Assembly: GCA_964629965.1 (NCBI GenBank) | Contig: CAZVRZ010000013.1 | Coordinates: 1-55,876 of the forward strand | DNA: 55,876 nucleotides | Direction: 5' to 3' | From: CAZVRZ01 sp964629965 | GTDB lineage: Bacteria; Chloroflexota; Anaerolineae; Anaerolineales; UBA4823 | Part shown: positions 17,310 through 26,233 of the stretch, one piece after another | Numbering within the stretch: the first letter of the stretch is position 1 | How the letters are laid out: every line of letters starts with the position of its first letter | The notes under the pieces: generated by a model | Told to the model about the DNA's origin: nothing | Databases searched by the model: none | Seen by the model: the letters and a program-made list of their open reading frames with translations, nothing else | Translations under genes and position numbers: made by a program

Positions 17310-18029
17310 TTACTCGATGGCTATATAGATACGTTTGTTGATCTTGCCTTTGCTTTTATAGTCTACCACCCGGATGTTTCCAATTTCACCCGTTGTGCTA
17401 ACGTGCGTGCCTCCATCTGCCTGTAAATCTAAACCTACGATTTCTACGGTGCGGACATATTCGATACCGGGAGGAAGCAGGTTGATCTTGGTGCGGATCA
17501 GATCCGGAATCTGAAAGGCTTGTTCCCGTGGCAAAATATTGACTCGGATCGGACGATTGGCGGCTATTTCTTTATTTACTGCATCTTCAATGGTTTGCAC
17601 CAGTTCTTTCTGCATTGTTTCGAACTCGAAATCCATTCTACCAGACAAAGGATCCATGTCACCCCCGGTGACTGCTGCGCCATAATCTCGGAAAACAACG
17701 CCGCATAAAACGTGTAAAGCCGAGTGAGTACGCATTAGTTGATAGCGTCGTTCCCAATCGATTTGACATTGTCCGGTCGACCCTATTGTAGGCAATGGGA
17801 TATTACCTTCGAGCAGGTGTAGAATTTTTTCTCCTGCTTTTTTGGCGCGGGATACGGAGTAGGTTACGCCGTTTACTACAATGACACCGCAATCTGCCGG
17901 TTGCCCACCTCCACCAGGATAAAAAGCAGAACGATCCAGAATAATTGCATGATTAGCATCATCATTATCCGTGATCGCAGCGGAAAATGTTTGTAAGTAA
18001 CTGTCGGTTTGATAAAGTAGTTCGGTCAT
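17310..18029 (-). CDS. Alanyl-tRNA editing protein AlaX
   Basis: This free-standing editing domain hydrolyses Ser- or Gly-mischarged tRNA-Ala. At 239 residues it fits the AlaX-M/L type with the AlaRS-like segment FYPGGGGQPADCG and the zinc site His102/His106 (RTHSALHVL). The later zinc-ligand region reads DGGTHVSTTGEIG. It contains the conserved His, but the Cys usual in AlaRS editing domains is not obvious. It is the first gene of the long minus-strand run that ends at bcp. There is no strong ribosome site before the ATG. Confidence 0.92.
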   Translation of the reverse strand: MTELLYQTDSYLQTFSAAITDNDDANHAIILDRSAFYPGGGGQPADCGVIVVNGVTYSVSRAKKAGEKILHLLEGNIPLPTIGSTGQCQIDWERRYQLMRTHSALHVLCGVVFRDYGAAVTGGDMDPLSGRMDFEFETMQKELVQTIEDAVNKEIAANRPIRVNILPREQAFQIPDLIRTKINLLPPGIEYVRTVEIVGLDLQADGGTHVSTTGEIGNIRVVDYKSKGKINKRIYIAIE

Positions 18030-18204
18030 AGGATTGTGATCTTTCGATAGTCGAGAAATAGTTTCATGTAGACAGAATTCGGACTACCGATTATTATAAG
18101 ACTAACTTACTGAATTATACAGCCGGGATTTACTTCATGTTGAAGGACGCTTTTTTGTTGTGTAGTACTTCCTGCTCGCCTTATTTCTAAACCATTGATC
18201 AGGT

Positions 18205-18837
18205 ATGAAGGTTCTTACCCTTTCTGATATTGTTCTAGACCGCGTTTATAGCCCCCAAATTCGCACCTTCTTCAACGATATTGAGATGGTGATCGGTTGT
18301 GGTGATTTACCCCATTATTATTTAGAATACATTGTGAGTATGCTTGATGTGCCGGTATACCATGTGCGGGGCAACCACACACCCAAAGTCGAGTATAGTT
18401 TGACCAATGATTGTCGCGATCCTGGCGGCGCGATTGATTTACACCGGAAAGTTGTTTATGATAATGGTTTACTGTTGGCTGGTATAGAGGGCTGCCTGCG
18501 TTATCGGGCTGGCCCGTTTATGTATACCCAAAACCAGATGTGGAAGTATGCCTTTGGCCTGGTTCCACAGCTATTACGCAATAAATTGAGATATGGGCGT
18601 TTTCTAGATATTTTTGTCACACATGCCTCACCGTGGGGGATACACGATCAACCGGATCGCCCTCATTGGGGGATAAAGGCATTTTTATGGTTGGATAAGG
18701 TTTTCCAACCAGCATATCATTTTCATGGGCACATCCATATTTATCGCCAGGGAAGTACTATGATGACCTTGGTAGGCCTTACCAATGTGATCAATACTTA
18801 CGGCTATCGCGTTACCGAGATTGAGAAATTTTCCTGA
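18205..18837 (+). CDS. Metallophosphoesterase family protein
   Basis: The 210 residues show the calcineurin-like phosphoesterase order: VIGCGDLPHYY (metal Asp), HVRGNHT (GNH signature), FVTHASPWGIHD and HFHGHIH (GHxH). The first motif, usually DxH, reads TLSDIVLD, so the histidine is missing. That often accompanies altered metal binding in this superfamily. The enzyme is probably a cytoplasmic phosphoesterase with two metal ions, substrate unknown. The ATG at 18205 directly follows AGGT. The gene stands alone and converges on the Usp-fusion gene with a 30-base gap. Confidence 0.85.
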   Translation: MKVLTLSDIVLDRVYSPQIRTFFNDIEMVIGCGDLPHYYLEYIVSMLDVPVYHVRGNHTPKVEYSLTNDCRDPGGAIDLHRKVVYDNGLLLAGIEGCLRYRAGPFMYTQNQMWKYAFGLVPQLLRNKLRYGRFLDIFVTHASPWGIHDQPDRPHWGIKAFLWLDKVFQPAYHFHGHIHIYRQGSTMMTLVGLTNVINTYGYRVTEIEKFS

Positions 18838-18867
18838 TCTTATACGAGTTTACTATTTGCCAGGGAA

Positions 18868-20613
18868 TTATCCGCACAACAACATTGGCTGGCGCGATTG
18901 GCGCAGCACCTGATCAACGATATCGTCTTTGAATATGTTTATCAGTGGGGCGCTGCCATAGCCTCCCACGATAATGAAGTCGCTTCGAACTTCTTCCGAT
19001 GTGATCAGGATAGATGGCGCCACCGGGCCCTTAGCCTTGATGTAATCAGCTTTCACCTCGTGCTCATCCAGATACTGCAGCGCCTGTGCGATGGTTTGCT
19101 GCGCAATGTGCTCATTGTCCATCACACTGAGAACGGTCAGCGATATCTTCCAGGCGCCGTACAGGTAAGCAGCTACATAGAGCGCTTCTCGAGCTCGAGG
19201 GCTGTCATTAAAGGCCAATAAAGCGTGTTCCATTCTTGATATTTTCTGAGGCACTGCCAGGATCGGTCGCGGGGATTGTAACACCAGGTTTCGAAAACCC
19301 GAGTTCCACTTTGATAGTGGATGCGGTCCCGGGGGGCAGGCCAGGTTAACGATTACCAAATCGTTCCAGGCTGCCAATTGGGTTATCTTGCGCCAGGCGC
19401 CTCCGGTCGAGAATACCATTTTCCCTTCTATGCCAGCCTCAAGACAGCGTCTCTCGAAGCTTTCTTGAACTTTTTGAGCAGCATCCGTCTGCAACCATTC
19501 CGAATGTTTGGCCACATGCAATCCGCGTAGACGAGCATCTTCATATCGGGCAAGTAATAACGCTTGTTCGAGAGCATTCCAACCTTCAGGTCTTCCGCTA
19601 ACAGGCACAAGGATATCTGTAAACAAACGACCTTCTTTATGCTGGCTTTTTTCGCGCCTCCATTCACCAGGAGGCGGTCCGGGTGTAATTGCATCTGGCA
19701 GCAATATCGTCAAAATGCGTTTGTGTAAACGTCCGGTCACTTTCTCAATCCGTTTGCTGAAGCGCTCCCGCATTTGGCTGGCGACTGCTTCTGGCTTTAA
19801 TTCCATCCCCACTTCATTTTCTACTTCAGAGCGATAGTCTGCCATCCACAAGTACAGATCTGCCTCCGACCGCTCAGGATATTCGTGCAGCAAGCCATAA
19901 TCACACAACACGGAGACAACCGGCAGATACACTTGCTCGTACCAATGTTTGACTGCGTCTTCGTGTGCAATTTCATGCTTGCGTTCCAAGCCCATGTAGT
20001 ATTGGTGTGTGGAAATATGCTCAAGCAGTTTTTGGTAAGCGCCGGGCACAGTCACGCTCATATCAGCGTCGGGATAAAAAGTATCTAATTGCGTATTTTC
20101 TAAAAATACCACATATTCTGCTTTGATGATCAAATCATCTGGGCTGTCGTCAGGCGAGAGTGGTACTCGCGTGTTAATTTCCGTGACATAGCCCTGAATG
20201 GTATCGGCTCCTAGTTGTCGCGCAACAGAGACGCGATGGTTTCCATCGCTGACGAAGTAAACATCGCCAATCTGATATGCCACAATCGGTGGCAATCCTT
20301 GCATATTGATGGTTCCCATCTGAACATTAGCCCAGCGACCACCATCAATTGATTTCTTCGGCAAAAATTCGCGAGTGAAATCTTGGTAGCGATTGACACT
20401 ACCCACGATTGAATCCAAGGGAATATTTTTGAGAACTTTTTTGCCAATTGTATGGGCTTTGAGCTTAGTTTTCACATCATAGAAGGAGAGGAGTTCGCGT
20501 GGTTCGCCCTTTAACCACCCGATCACATTCTGAATAACTGCCTTACGTCGCGCTTGCTGAAAATCATCCAGCGCGGAGGCGCGATTTTGTAATGGGGCTT
20601 CTTGATCGGTCAC
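18868..20613 (-). CDS. ParB/Srx-like domain fused to two universal stress protein domains
   Basis: Of 581 residues, the first ~180 contain a ParB/sulfiredoxin-like core (YQIGDVYFVSDGNHRVSVARQLG). This is the helix-strand signature in which ParB and Srx proteins bind nucleotide. A linker of ~150 helical residues follows. Two UspA-like domains lie at ~330-460 (DILVPVSGRPEGWNALEQAL) and ~465-581 (ALLAFNDSPRAREAL, then VGGYGSAPLINIFKDD near the end). Usp domains bind ATP and act in stress signalling. The start is GTG at 20613, overlapping the upstream stop as GTGA, with AAAGGT before it. No DNA-binding helix-turn-helix of true ParB is visible, so partitioning is unlikely. Confidence 0.8.
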   Translation of the reverse strand: MTDQEAPLQNRASALDDFQQARRKAVIQNVIGWLKGEPRELLSFYDVKTKLKAHTIGKKVLKNIPLDSIVGSVNRYQDFTREFLPKKSIDGGRWANVQMGTINMQGLPPIVAYQIGDVYFVSDGNHRVSVARQLGADTIQGYVTEINTRVPLSPDDSPDDLIIKAEYVVFLENTQLDTFYPDADMSVTVPGAYQKLLEHISTHQYYMGLERKHEIAHEDAVKHWYEQVYLPVVSVLCDYGLLHEYPERSEADLYLWMADYRSEVENEVGMELKPEAVASQMRERFSKRIEKVTGRLHKRILTILLPDAITPGPPPGEWRREKSQHKEGRLFTDILVPVSGRPEGWNALEQALLLARYEDARLRGLHVAKHSEWLQTDAAQKVQESFERRCLEAGIEGKMVFSTGGAWRKITQLAAWNDLVIVNLACPPGPHPLSKWNSGFRNLVLQSPRPILAVPQKISRMEHALLAFNDSPRAREALYVAAYLYGAWKISLTVLSVMDNEHIAQQTIAQALQYLDEHEVKADYIKAKGPVAPSILITSEEVRSDFIIVGGYGSAPLINIFKDDIVDQVLRQSRQPMLLCG

Positions 20614-21929
20614 TTGGAATTACCTTTCGTTTGAGCACGATCTATTTGTGTATCGACTACCCCGCACGAATCTAAAATGGTTGTGTTACTCATAAAACGA
20701 TTTTGCAAGATTACATGGTGATGAGGGGCAGGTGCAGGCAACCCACATTCACCACTTGCGGGTAATGGGCGAATGCCATGATCCTGGTTGGCAGCGATCC
20801 GTATGGCTTTCGTGTTGCTATTGAATAGGTTACCCTTGATTTGCCAATTGCGGCTGGTATCATTCTGCGGAACAGCGGTTTCAAAGGCCGGGATACGCTT
20901 GCTCCATAACAAGATGCCGTGCCCGTTGTTTTGAAAAGTATTGCCTGCCACCATGAAATCACAGCCATTTTCAACTGCGATCCCTGCCTGATAGTTGCCT
21001 GCCATTTGATTCCCTTCCAGGCGGATATCTTGCGAAAAGCCTAACCAAAAGCCATAATTGCAGTGGCTGGCAATATTGTTGCGATAGATATTCCCTTTGC
21101 TAAAGGTACCTTCAAAGGCAATATTGGGACTATAGGAACCATCGTTCTCGATGAATAAGTTATCATTACAACCGACCAGTTCCAATTGAGGCGTTAGTCC
21201 TGCAAGAAAGAAGCCATCACCACACAAGCGAGCCCTATTTTGCTGGAAGGTATTATTGCAGGAGTTCGTCGTGATCAAAAAGCCTGCTGCATCGGCTCCT
21301 AAATGTCCATGAGTTTCGCTGCGGGGTTGATAGCGACAGCAATAATCTGCCCAATTTCTTTCGAATACACTGTCGCTTGTTTCGCATAGATGAAAGCCCC
21401 AGCCGGAACAGTAACTGGCATTGTTTTCTTGTACTTTCAAACGGTGGCTGTTATAACATAATAAACCATTCATCTGGTGCTGGAGATCACAATGTATCAA
21501 AATGCTGTCCGTAACACTGCGCAGCAGGATGCCGCTGCCGTAACATTCGTCAACTGATTTCCAGACATCCAGAAAATGAGTATTGGCGGGAATCTCTGCT
21601 GTGTTATGTACCTGGCAAGCCTCTATCACTATTTCATGGCAGCCAGATATATAAAGGCCATGATAGAACGATTGCACATGGAGATTACGAATCGTTACCC
21701 CCTGACGGTTATTGATCCTGAGCCCAGTACCGCGTTGGTCTTGGCCAACGAGAAGAGCACCATTACCATCAATAGTAATACCGTTAGCACCAACAGCCAG
21801 GCCATCGGGTAGAAAATACACACCGGGTTCAAATGATGTGTCTTCGCTTAAAATTTGACCATTTTCAGGAATGATCGATGATTTTTTCATTGCATCATTT
21901 ATCCAACGGTTTTCTCTAATGCTGGCCAT
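20610..21929 (-). CDS. Right-handed parallel beta-helix protein (NosD/pectate-lyase-like)
   Basis: Up to 439 residues rich in short repeats with N-x-x-x-G-I/F turns (GITIDGNGALLVG, GVTIRNLHVQSFYHGLYISG, NSHRLKVQENNASYCSGWGF, NIASHCNYGFWLG). These are characteristic of parallel beta-helix folds in the NosD and carbohydrate-binding/sugar-hydrolysis families. There is no signal peptide and no clear catalytic set, so it may be a binding or structural protein. Two in-frame starts are possible, 21929 and 21890 (MKKSSII), and neither has a good ribosome site. Its stop overlaps the GTG of the Usp-fusion gene, so both are probably co-translated. Confidence 0.8.
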   Translation of the reverse strand: MASIRENRWINDAMKKSSIIPENGQILSEDTSFEPGVYFLPDGLAVGANGITIDGNGALLVGQDQRGTGLRINNRQGVTIRNLHVQSFYHGLYISGCHEIVIEACQVHNTAEIPANTHFLDVWKSVDECYGSGILLRSVTDSILIHCDLQHQMNGLLCYNSHRLKVQENNASYCSGWGFHLCETSDSVFERNWADYCCRYQPRSETHGHLGADAAGFLITTNSCNNTFQQNRARLCGDGFFLAGLTPQLELVGCNDNLFIENDGSYSPNIAFEGTFSKGNIYRNNIASHCNYGFWLGFSQDIRLEGNQMAGNYQAGIAVENGCDFMVAGNTFQNNGHGILLWSKRIPAFETAVPQNDTSRNWQIKGNLFNSNTKAIRIAANQDHGIRPLPASGECGLPAPAPHHHVILQNRFMSNTTILDSCGVVDTQIDRAQTKGNSK

Positions 21930-22124
21930 CCCTGATTTATTTTGTCAGGAATTTCAGCCAATCCCAATTGTACAGCAAAACAGCGACTTAGAGGAATTAA
22001 TACGGGTAGAATGGCCCTTTGATGGGCTAAATTCTTTGAAATTAGGAATTCGCCGGTCTGGCTTCCTGGTAATTCAAATCAGTGTATACTTGAAAGAAAA
22101 ATTATTTAAGTGAATGGAACTGAT

Positions 22125-23126
22125 ATGTATCCCAATTTGGTATTTTTCACTGAGTTAGAGATTGACGATTTACAAAAGCTCTTTGCTGATGAACAGGTGA
22201 TACGCGATTTGCAACATCTGAAGGCGGGCGTTGGCCTGGGAATACTTGATCTGAGTCCTGAAAGAGCCGCCATAGCTCGCAGGTTGAATCAGGCGGGTAT
22301 TCCAGTTCATGCCTGGTTATTGCTGCCAATAGAACAAGGATACTGGTTCAATGCTGATAATGTCGAACATGCAGCCGCTTTATATGATTCATTTTGTGAA
22401 TGGACCGAGAAAGAGAATTTAATCTGGACTATGATTGGATTAGATATCGAGCCCGATATACGGATTGTGCATGCTTTGCTAAGGAGCGAATGGCGCGTGT
22501 TGCCAGGTATGGTCGGCCGTGCTCTGAATCCATGTCGCTTGCGTCGCGCCCTAACTGCTTATCAGGCACTCATCGAGCGCATTCATACGGATGGCTATTG
22601 CGTCGAAAGTTATCAGATGCCATTTATTGTTGATGATCGCATTGCTCGTTCGCATTTTCTACAACGCTTGTTAGGTATTCTTGATCTTGCCACCGATCGA
22701 GAAGTATTAATGCTATATTCTAGTTTTGCTCGCCCAATTGGGGCAGGGTTGCTTTGGAGCTATGCCCCTTCTACTCGGGCTTTTGGTTTGGGTGTTACAG
22801 GTGGAGGGGTAGATTTGCAGAACAATCCCGGCCAACCTTTAGATTGGCAGGAGTTTAGTCGCGATCTCCGGTTAGCCTGGTATTGGGGCAATTACTTATA
22901 TATATTTAGCCTCGAGGGATGTGTGCAGCAAAAATATCTCTCCCGATTGAAAGATTTTGTTTGGGATGCCCCTATTACTGAACCCGGACAGGTGGAACGC
23001 CGTGTTACAAACTGGCGCAGCTTCTTCCAGGGAATATTGTGGAGCCTGGCCCATCTGCCTGTGCTGCTCTTTGCTGCCTTGGGATTATTGGCTGTTCTCT
23101 CATACATCCGCCGGCGAAGATCATGA
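22125..23126 (+). CDS. TIM-barrel-like protein with C-terminal membrane anchor, function unknown
   Basis: About 333 residues. Alternating segments such as VGLGILDLSPE, GIPVHAWLLLP, WTMIGLDIEPD, GYCVESYQMPF and REVLMLYSSF suggest a (beta/alpha)8 barrel of the glycosidase type. The Asp/Glu in GLDIEPD sit where barrel catalytic residues often lie. A C-terminal hydrophobic span (LPVLLFAALGLLAVLSYI) followed by RRRRS would anchor it with a positive tail inside. The ATG at 22125 has GGAA upstream. A GTG at 22110 is also in frame. Its stop overlaps the next ATG (ATGA at 23123-23126). I do not recognise the family. Confidence 0.7.
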   Translation: MYPNLVFFTELEIDDLQKLFADEQVIRDLQHLKAGVGLGILDLSPERAAIARRLNQAGIPVHAWLLLPIEQGYWFNADNVEHAAALYDSFCEWTEKENLIWTMIGLDIEPDIRIVHALLRSEWRVLPGMVGRALNPCRLRRALTAYQALIERIHTDGYCVESYQMPFIVDDRIARSHFLQRLLGILDLATDREVLMLYSSFARPIGAGLLWSYAPSTRAFGLGVTGGGVDLQNNPGQPLDWQEFSRDLRLAWYWGNYLYIFSLEGCVQQKYLSRLKDFVWDAPITEPGQVERRVTNWRSFFQGILWSLAHLPVLLFAALGLLAVLSYIRRRRS

Positions 23127-24379
23127 CCTTGCCATTGGATCTTATTTTGCGTTTTGGCGTATCGATCTTTATAGGCTTTCTGGTAGGATTGCAGCGAGAA
23201 TATTCACATGGTGGGGAAAATCGCGAATTAATTGCCGGGGCGCGAACATTTTCCTTAGTGTCGTTACTGGGGTGTATTGCCGCATATAGCGTTGATATGC
23301 TGCACTCTCCTTGGATTTTTGCTGTTCTACTGCTTATCGTAGGGGGTATGGTAATTTCTGCTTATGTAACTACAGCAACGAAGGGGGGATTGGGTCAAAC
23401 CACAGAGGTTTCTATTCTCATCACGTTGATGTTAGGCGCCATATGCTACTGGGGAGAGGTCGCCCTGGCGGTGGCACTGGCTGTTGGAATGACTGTCTTG
23501 TTATCTGTCAAACAAGAAACCCAACGTTTTATCAAACATTTGACGCGTGAGGATATTTTTACTACCCTAAAATTTGCTGTCATTACTGCCATCATTCTGC
23601 CCGTATTGCCAAACCAATCCTTCGGTCCATATCCATTGAATGTATTAAATCCATACGTGATCTGGCTGATGGTGGTATTAATTTCTGGTGTAAGTTTTTT
23701 GGGTTATGTCTTGATCAAGACGATTGGACCGCGCTGGGGGATCCGGATGACAGGATTGTTGGGGGGATTGGTGTCCAGCACAGCAGTAACAGTGAGCTTT
23801 GCACAGCGCAGCCGCAGAGAACCCGACTATAGCCACGCTTTTGCGCTTGCCATCGTAATGGCCTGGACCTTTATGTATATTCGGATTGTTGTAGTGGTTG
23901 GCGCATTGAATCTTGCGCTACTGCGTGCTTTGTGGCTTCCGCTTCTTATCATGGCTATACCGGGCGTAATCTATAGCATTTATCTTTATCGAGATCGTCG
24001 CGACACACGGAGCGAGGTATTATTCTCGAATCCCTTCTCGCTTGGTATGGCGATTCGGTTTGGCATCTTCTTTGCTATTGTTCTATTGATTGTGCGGGCA
24101 GCCAGTGTATATTTTGGCGATTCTGGCGTCTATATTTCTGGTGTGTTAGCTGGCGTTGCCAATTTGGATGCGATCATGGTATCTATGGCGAATCTTAGTT
24201 TGCCTACTGGCAGCTTATCGGTCGAGACCGCCGGGAAAACGATATTGTTGGCGTCTTTATCGAACACGCTCTTCAAGGGGGCTATCGTGCTGGTGAATGG
24301 ATCGCGCGATTTGCACAAGTTGATCATTCCGGGTTTGATCATTTTTGTTTTTACGGCTATTCTTGTGCTATGGTTGTGA
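23123..24379 (+). CDS. MgtC/SapB family integral membrane protein with DUF4010
   Basis: The 418-residue protein starts at the ATG in the ATGA overlap (MTLPLDLILRFGVS). The N-terminal ~140 residues match the MgtC/SapB family: FIGFLVGLQREYSHG, then AGARTFSLVSLLGC. The remainder has the many helices of DUF4010, with the conserved GLVSSTAVTVSFAQRSR and a later VANLDAIMVSMANL. Members are inner-membrane proteins of unknown transport function, sometimes linked to magnesium or stress. It is translationally coupled to the TIM-barrel-like membrane-anchored gene. Confidence 0.92.
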   Translation: MTLPLDLILRFGVSIFIGFLVGLQREYSHGGENRELIAGARTFSLVSLLGCIAAYSVDMLHSPWIFAVLLLIVGGMVISAYVTTATKGGLGQTTEVSILITLMLGAICYWGEVALAVALAVGMTVLLSVKQETQRFIKHLTREDIFTTLKFAVITAIILPVLPNQSFGPYPLNVLNPYVIWLMVVLISGVSFLGYVLIKTIGPRWGIRMTGLLGGLVSSTAVTVSFAQRSRREPDYSHAFALAIVMAWTFMYIRIVVVVGALNLALLRALWLPLLIMAIPGVIYSIYLYRDRRDTRSEVLFSNPFSLGMAIRFGIFFAIVLLIVRAASVYFGDSGVYISGVLAGVANLDAIMVSMANLSLPTGSLSVETAGKTILLASLSNTLFKGAIVLVNGSRDLHKLIIPGLIIFVFTAILVLWL

Positions 24380-24400
24380 TCGTACAAGAAGATCGCTAAC

Positions 24401-24433
24401 ACTCACCTAGTTTTTGGGTAATTATTGGTGAGT
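24401..24433. repeat. Inverted repeat between convergent genes
   Basis: ACTCACC (24401-24407) and GGTGAGT (24427-24433) form a 7-bp stem with a 19-base loop between the two convergent stop codons. No U-run follows on either strand, so terminator activity is doubtful. Confidence 0.4.
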
Positions 24434-24458
24434 AGTGCTGTATGTCAATAAGTGGAAA

Positions 24459-26150
24459 TTATCGAATATCTGGGATAGTCGAGACAATTAATACTGCCCC
24501 ACCTTGCAATTGTCCTGTATGATCGTGCCTGGTTAGATCGGCGATACTACCCGTGTCACTGGCTTCATCGAGTATCCAGTAGGCCACTAAACCAGCTTCG
24601 TTTCCTTCCAGTCTTTGCGCTCGATAGGTTTGTATTTGCCCGATCGAACGTGGTATGCTCCAGATACGAACTTCGTCAATCGTGCCGTTGAAAAAGAACG
24701 CTTGTTGACTGTTTTCTAAACTGCTACCGATCGATACGGGCAAATCATTCGCGTTGATGCGCCCATTGCCTGTATACTCTTGGATTGCGTCCACCTCACC
24801 ATCAACGAAGATCACCATTGTTCTTCCATCCCAGGTAGCGGCAATATGATGCCAAACATTATCGGCCACAACTTTGCGCCCCTGGATAATATTAAATGAA
24901 TCGCCAGCATTAATCTGGAAATAAACCACGCCCTCAAAGATATTCAGATAGTATGCGTCATCCAGGTTGTTCGTGAGATGATTGTACTTAGAGATGATTG
25001 AAATATTATTTTTTTTATCACTGGTCTGTATCCAGGCTTCAAGGGTCAAGGCAGGCATATCATCTAAAAAGCCGCTGTCTGTCACCTGCATGGAGCTATT
25101 GCTTCCATCCAGGCTGATTGCTTGACCGGCCCAGGAGCCTGAAGGGTGTGTGGGCGCAGGTGTGAAAGTGATTTGTGGCAGCGCAATCGGAGTAGTTATC
25201 TTGACGCCTGAGGCATCCATAGGCACCGATGAAACTATCAGGTTGGCTCCGCCATGCAATGCCCCCGAATTTCCCTTGCCGGACTGATCCGTTATGATCG
25301 CATCGCTGGGCGAATCATTCATATTCCAATATGCTTTTAATCCAAATTCTTGCTCTCGTAACGGTTGAAACCGGTAGGTATTCAGGTCGCGTTCGGTACG
25401 GGGAATTGACCATATTCGAATTTCATCTAATTCTCCCGAAAAGAACCGAAAAGGTTGTCCATCATTCAGTGTTCGGCCGATCGTGACAGGCAAATTGGTG
25501 GGGTTGATTTGCCCTGCGCCGCGGTACTCGTGGGATGAATCCAGTAATCCATCGATGTAGATGTACATCAAGCTACCATCCCATACCGCTGCAATATGAT
25601 GCCAGGAACCATCTGCAACTACGCGCTCGCTGGTCAATTCTGCGTATGAAGCTCCAGATGCCAGTTGGAAATGGACACGCCCCATGGCCAGGTTTAAATG
25701 AAAAGCCGCATCAAGGTTGTCGACAAAATGATTGTATTTCGAAATGATGGTGAGGTCATTTACACTATCTGTAGTACGTAACCAGGCTTCCAGTGTAATG
25801 GCAGTCAGAGCATCCAGGCTATCATTGTCCTCGATTTGAGCAAAGGCCTGATTACTCTCCAGGCGCAAGGCGTAACCAGTCCATGGCAGCGTCGGACTGG
25901 GGGTAATGGTCGGGGTATCTGTTGGGATTGATGCTAACTTTGCTGATGTTGTCGCCTGCATTACCACGGCAGAAGTTTGCTCAACTTGCTTGGTGGCACT
26001 GGCGTTTTCAACTTGATTAGCCTTAATGTTTGTATAAATTATATAGCCTATCACGACCCAAGACGCAATCAATATGATGGAAAAACAACCCAGCAGAGCA
26101 GATTGTCCTCGGGAAAAACTCTTGCGAGTCGACTTGTTCTTGGGTGGCAT
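24459..26150 (-). CDS. Membrane-anchored protein with two LamG (concanavalin-like) domains
   Basis: About 563 residues: a short basic N-terminus, one membrane span (LLGCFSIILIASWVVIGYII), a coiled-coil/Thr-rich linker, then two similar LamG-3 jelly-roll domains at roughly 95-300 and 340-550. Both domains repeat the same blocks: LTLEAWL/IQTSD, ISKYNH, WHHIAAVWDG, YIDGLLDSS, PVTIGRTLNDGQ and GELDEIRIWSIPRT. These domains typically bind glycans or proteins outside the cell. I start at the ATG at 26150, with AGGAG 8 bases upstream. A GTG at 26159 directly abuts the ribosome site. Extracellular ligand binding is inferred. Confidence 0.85.
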   Translation of the reverse strand: MPPKNKSTRKSFSRGQSALLGCFSIILIASWVVIGYIIYTNIKANQVENASATKQVEQTSAVVMQATTSAKLASIPTDTPTITPSPTLPWTGYALRLESNQAFAQIEDNDSLDALTAITLEAWLRTTDSVNDLTIISKYNHFVDNLDAAFHLNLAMGRVHFQLASGASYAELTSERVVADGSWHHIAAVWDGSLMYIYIDGLLDSSHEYRGAGQINPTNLPVTIGRTLNDGQPFRFFSGELDEIRIWSIPRTERDLNTYRFQPLREQEFGLKAYWNMNDSPSDAIITDQSGKGNSGALHGGANLIVSSVPMDASGVKITTPIALPQITFTPAPTHPSGSWAGQAISLDGSNSSMQVTDSGFLDDMPALTLEAWIQTSDKKNNISIISKYNHLTNNLDDAYYLNIFEGVVYFQINAGDSFNIIQGRKVVADNVWHHIAATWDGRTMVIFVDGEVDAIQEYTGNGRINANDLPVSIGSSLENSQQAFFFNGTIDEVRIWSIPRSIGQIQTYRAQRLEGNEAGLVAYWILDEASDTGSIADLTRHDHTGQLQGGAVLIVSTIPDIR

Positions 26151-26233
26151 AGTATTCACTCCTGAATACTATGATTATACCAACATACTATCCTTTGCAT
26201 TGACGAACACAAAGGAAAATGGCTGTGATCTGG

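Noticed and set aside
24401..24433. Terminator between convergent genes
   Set aside because: The loop is long (19 bases) and no U-run follows on either strand. I kept it only as an inverted repeat.
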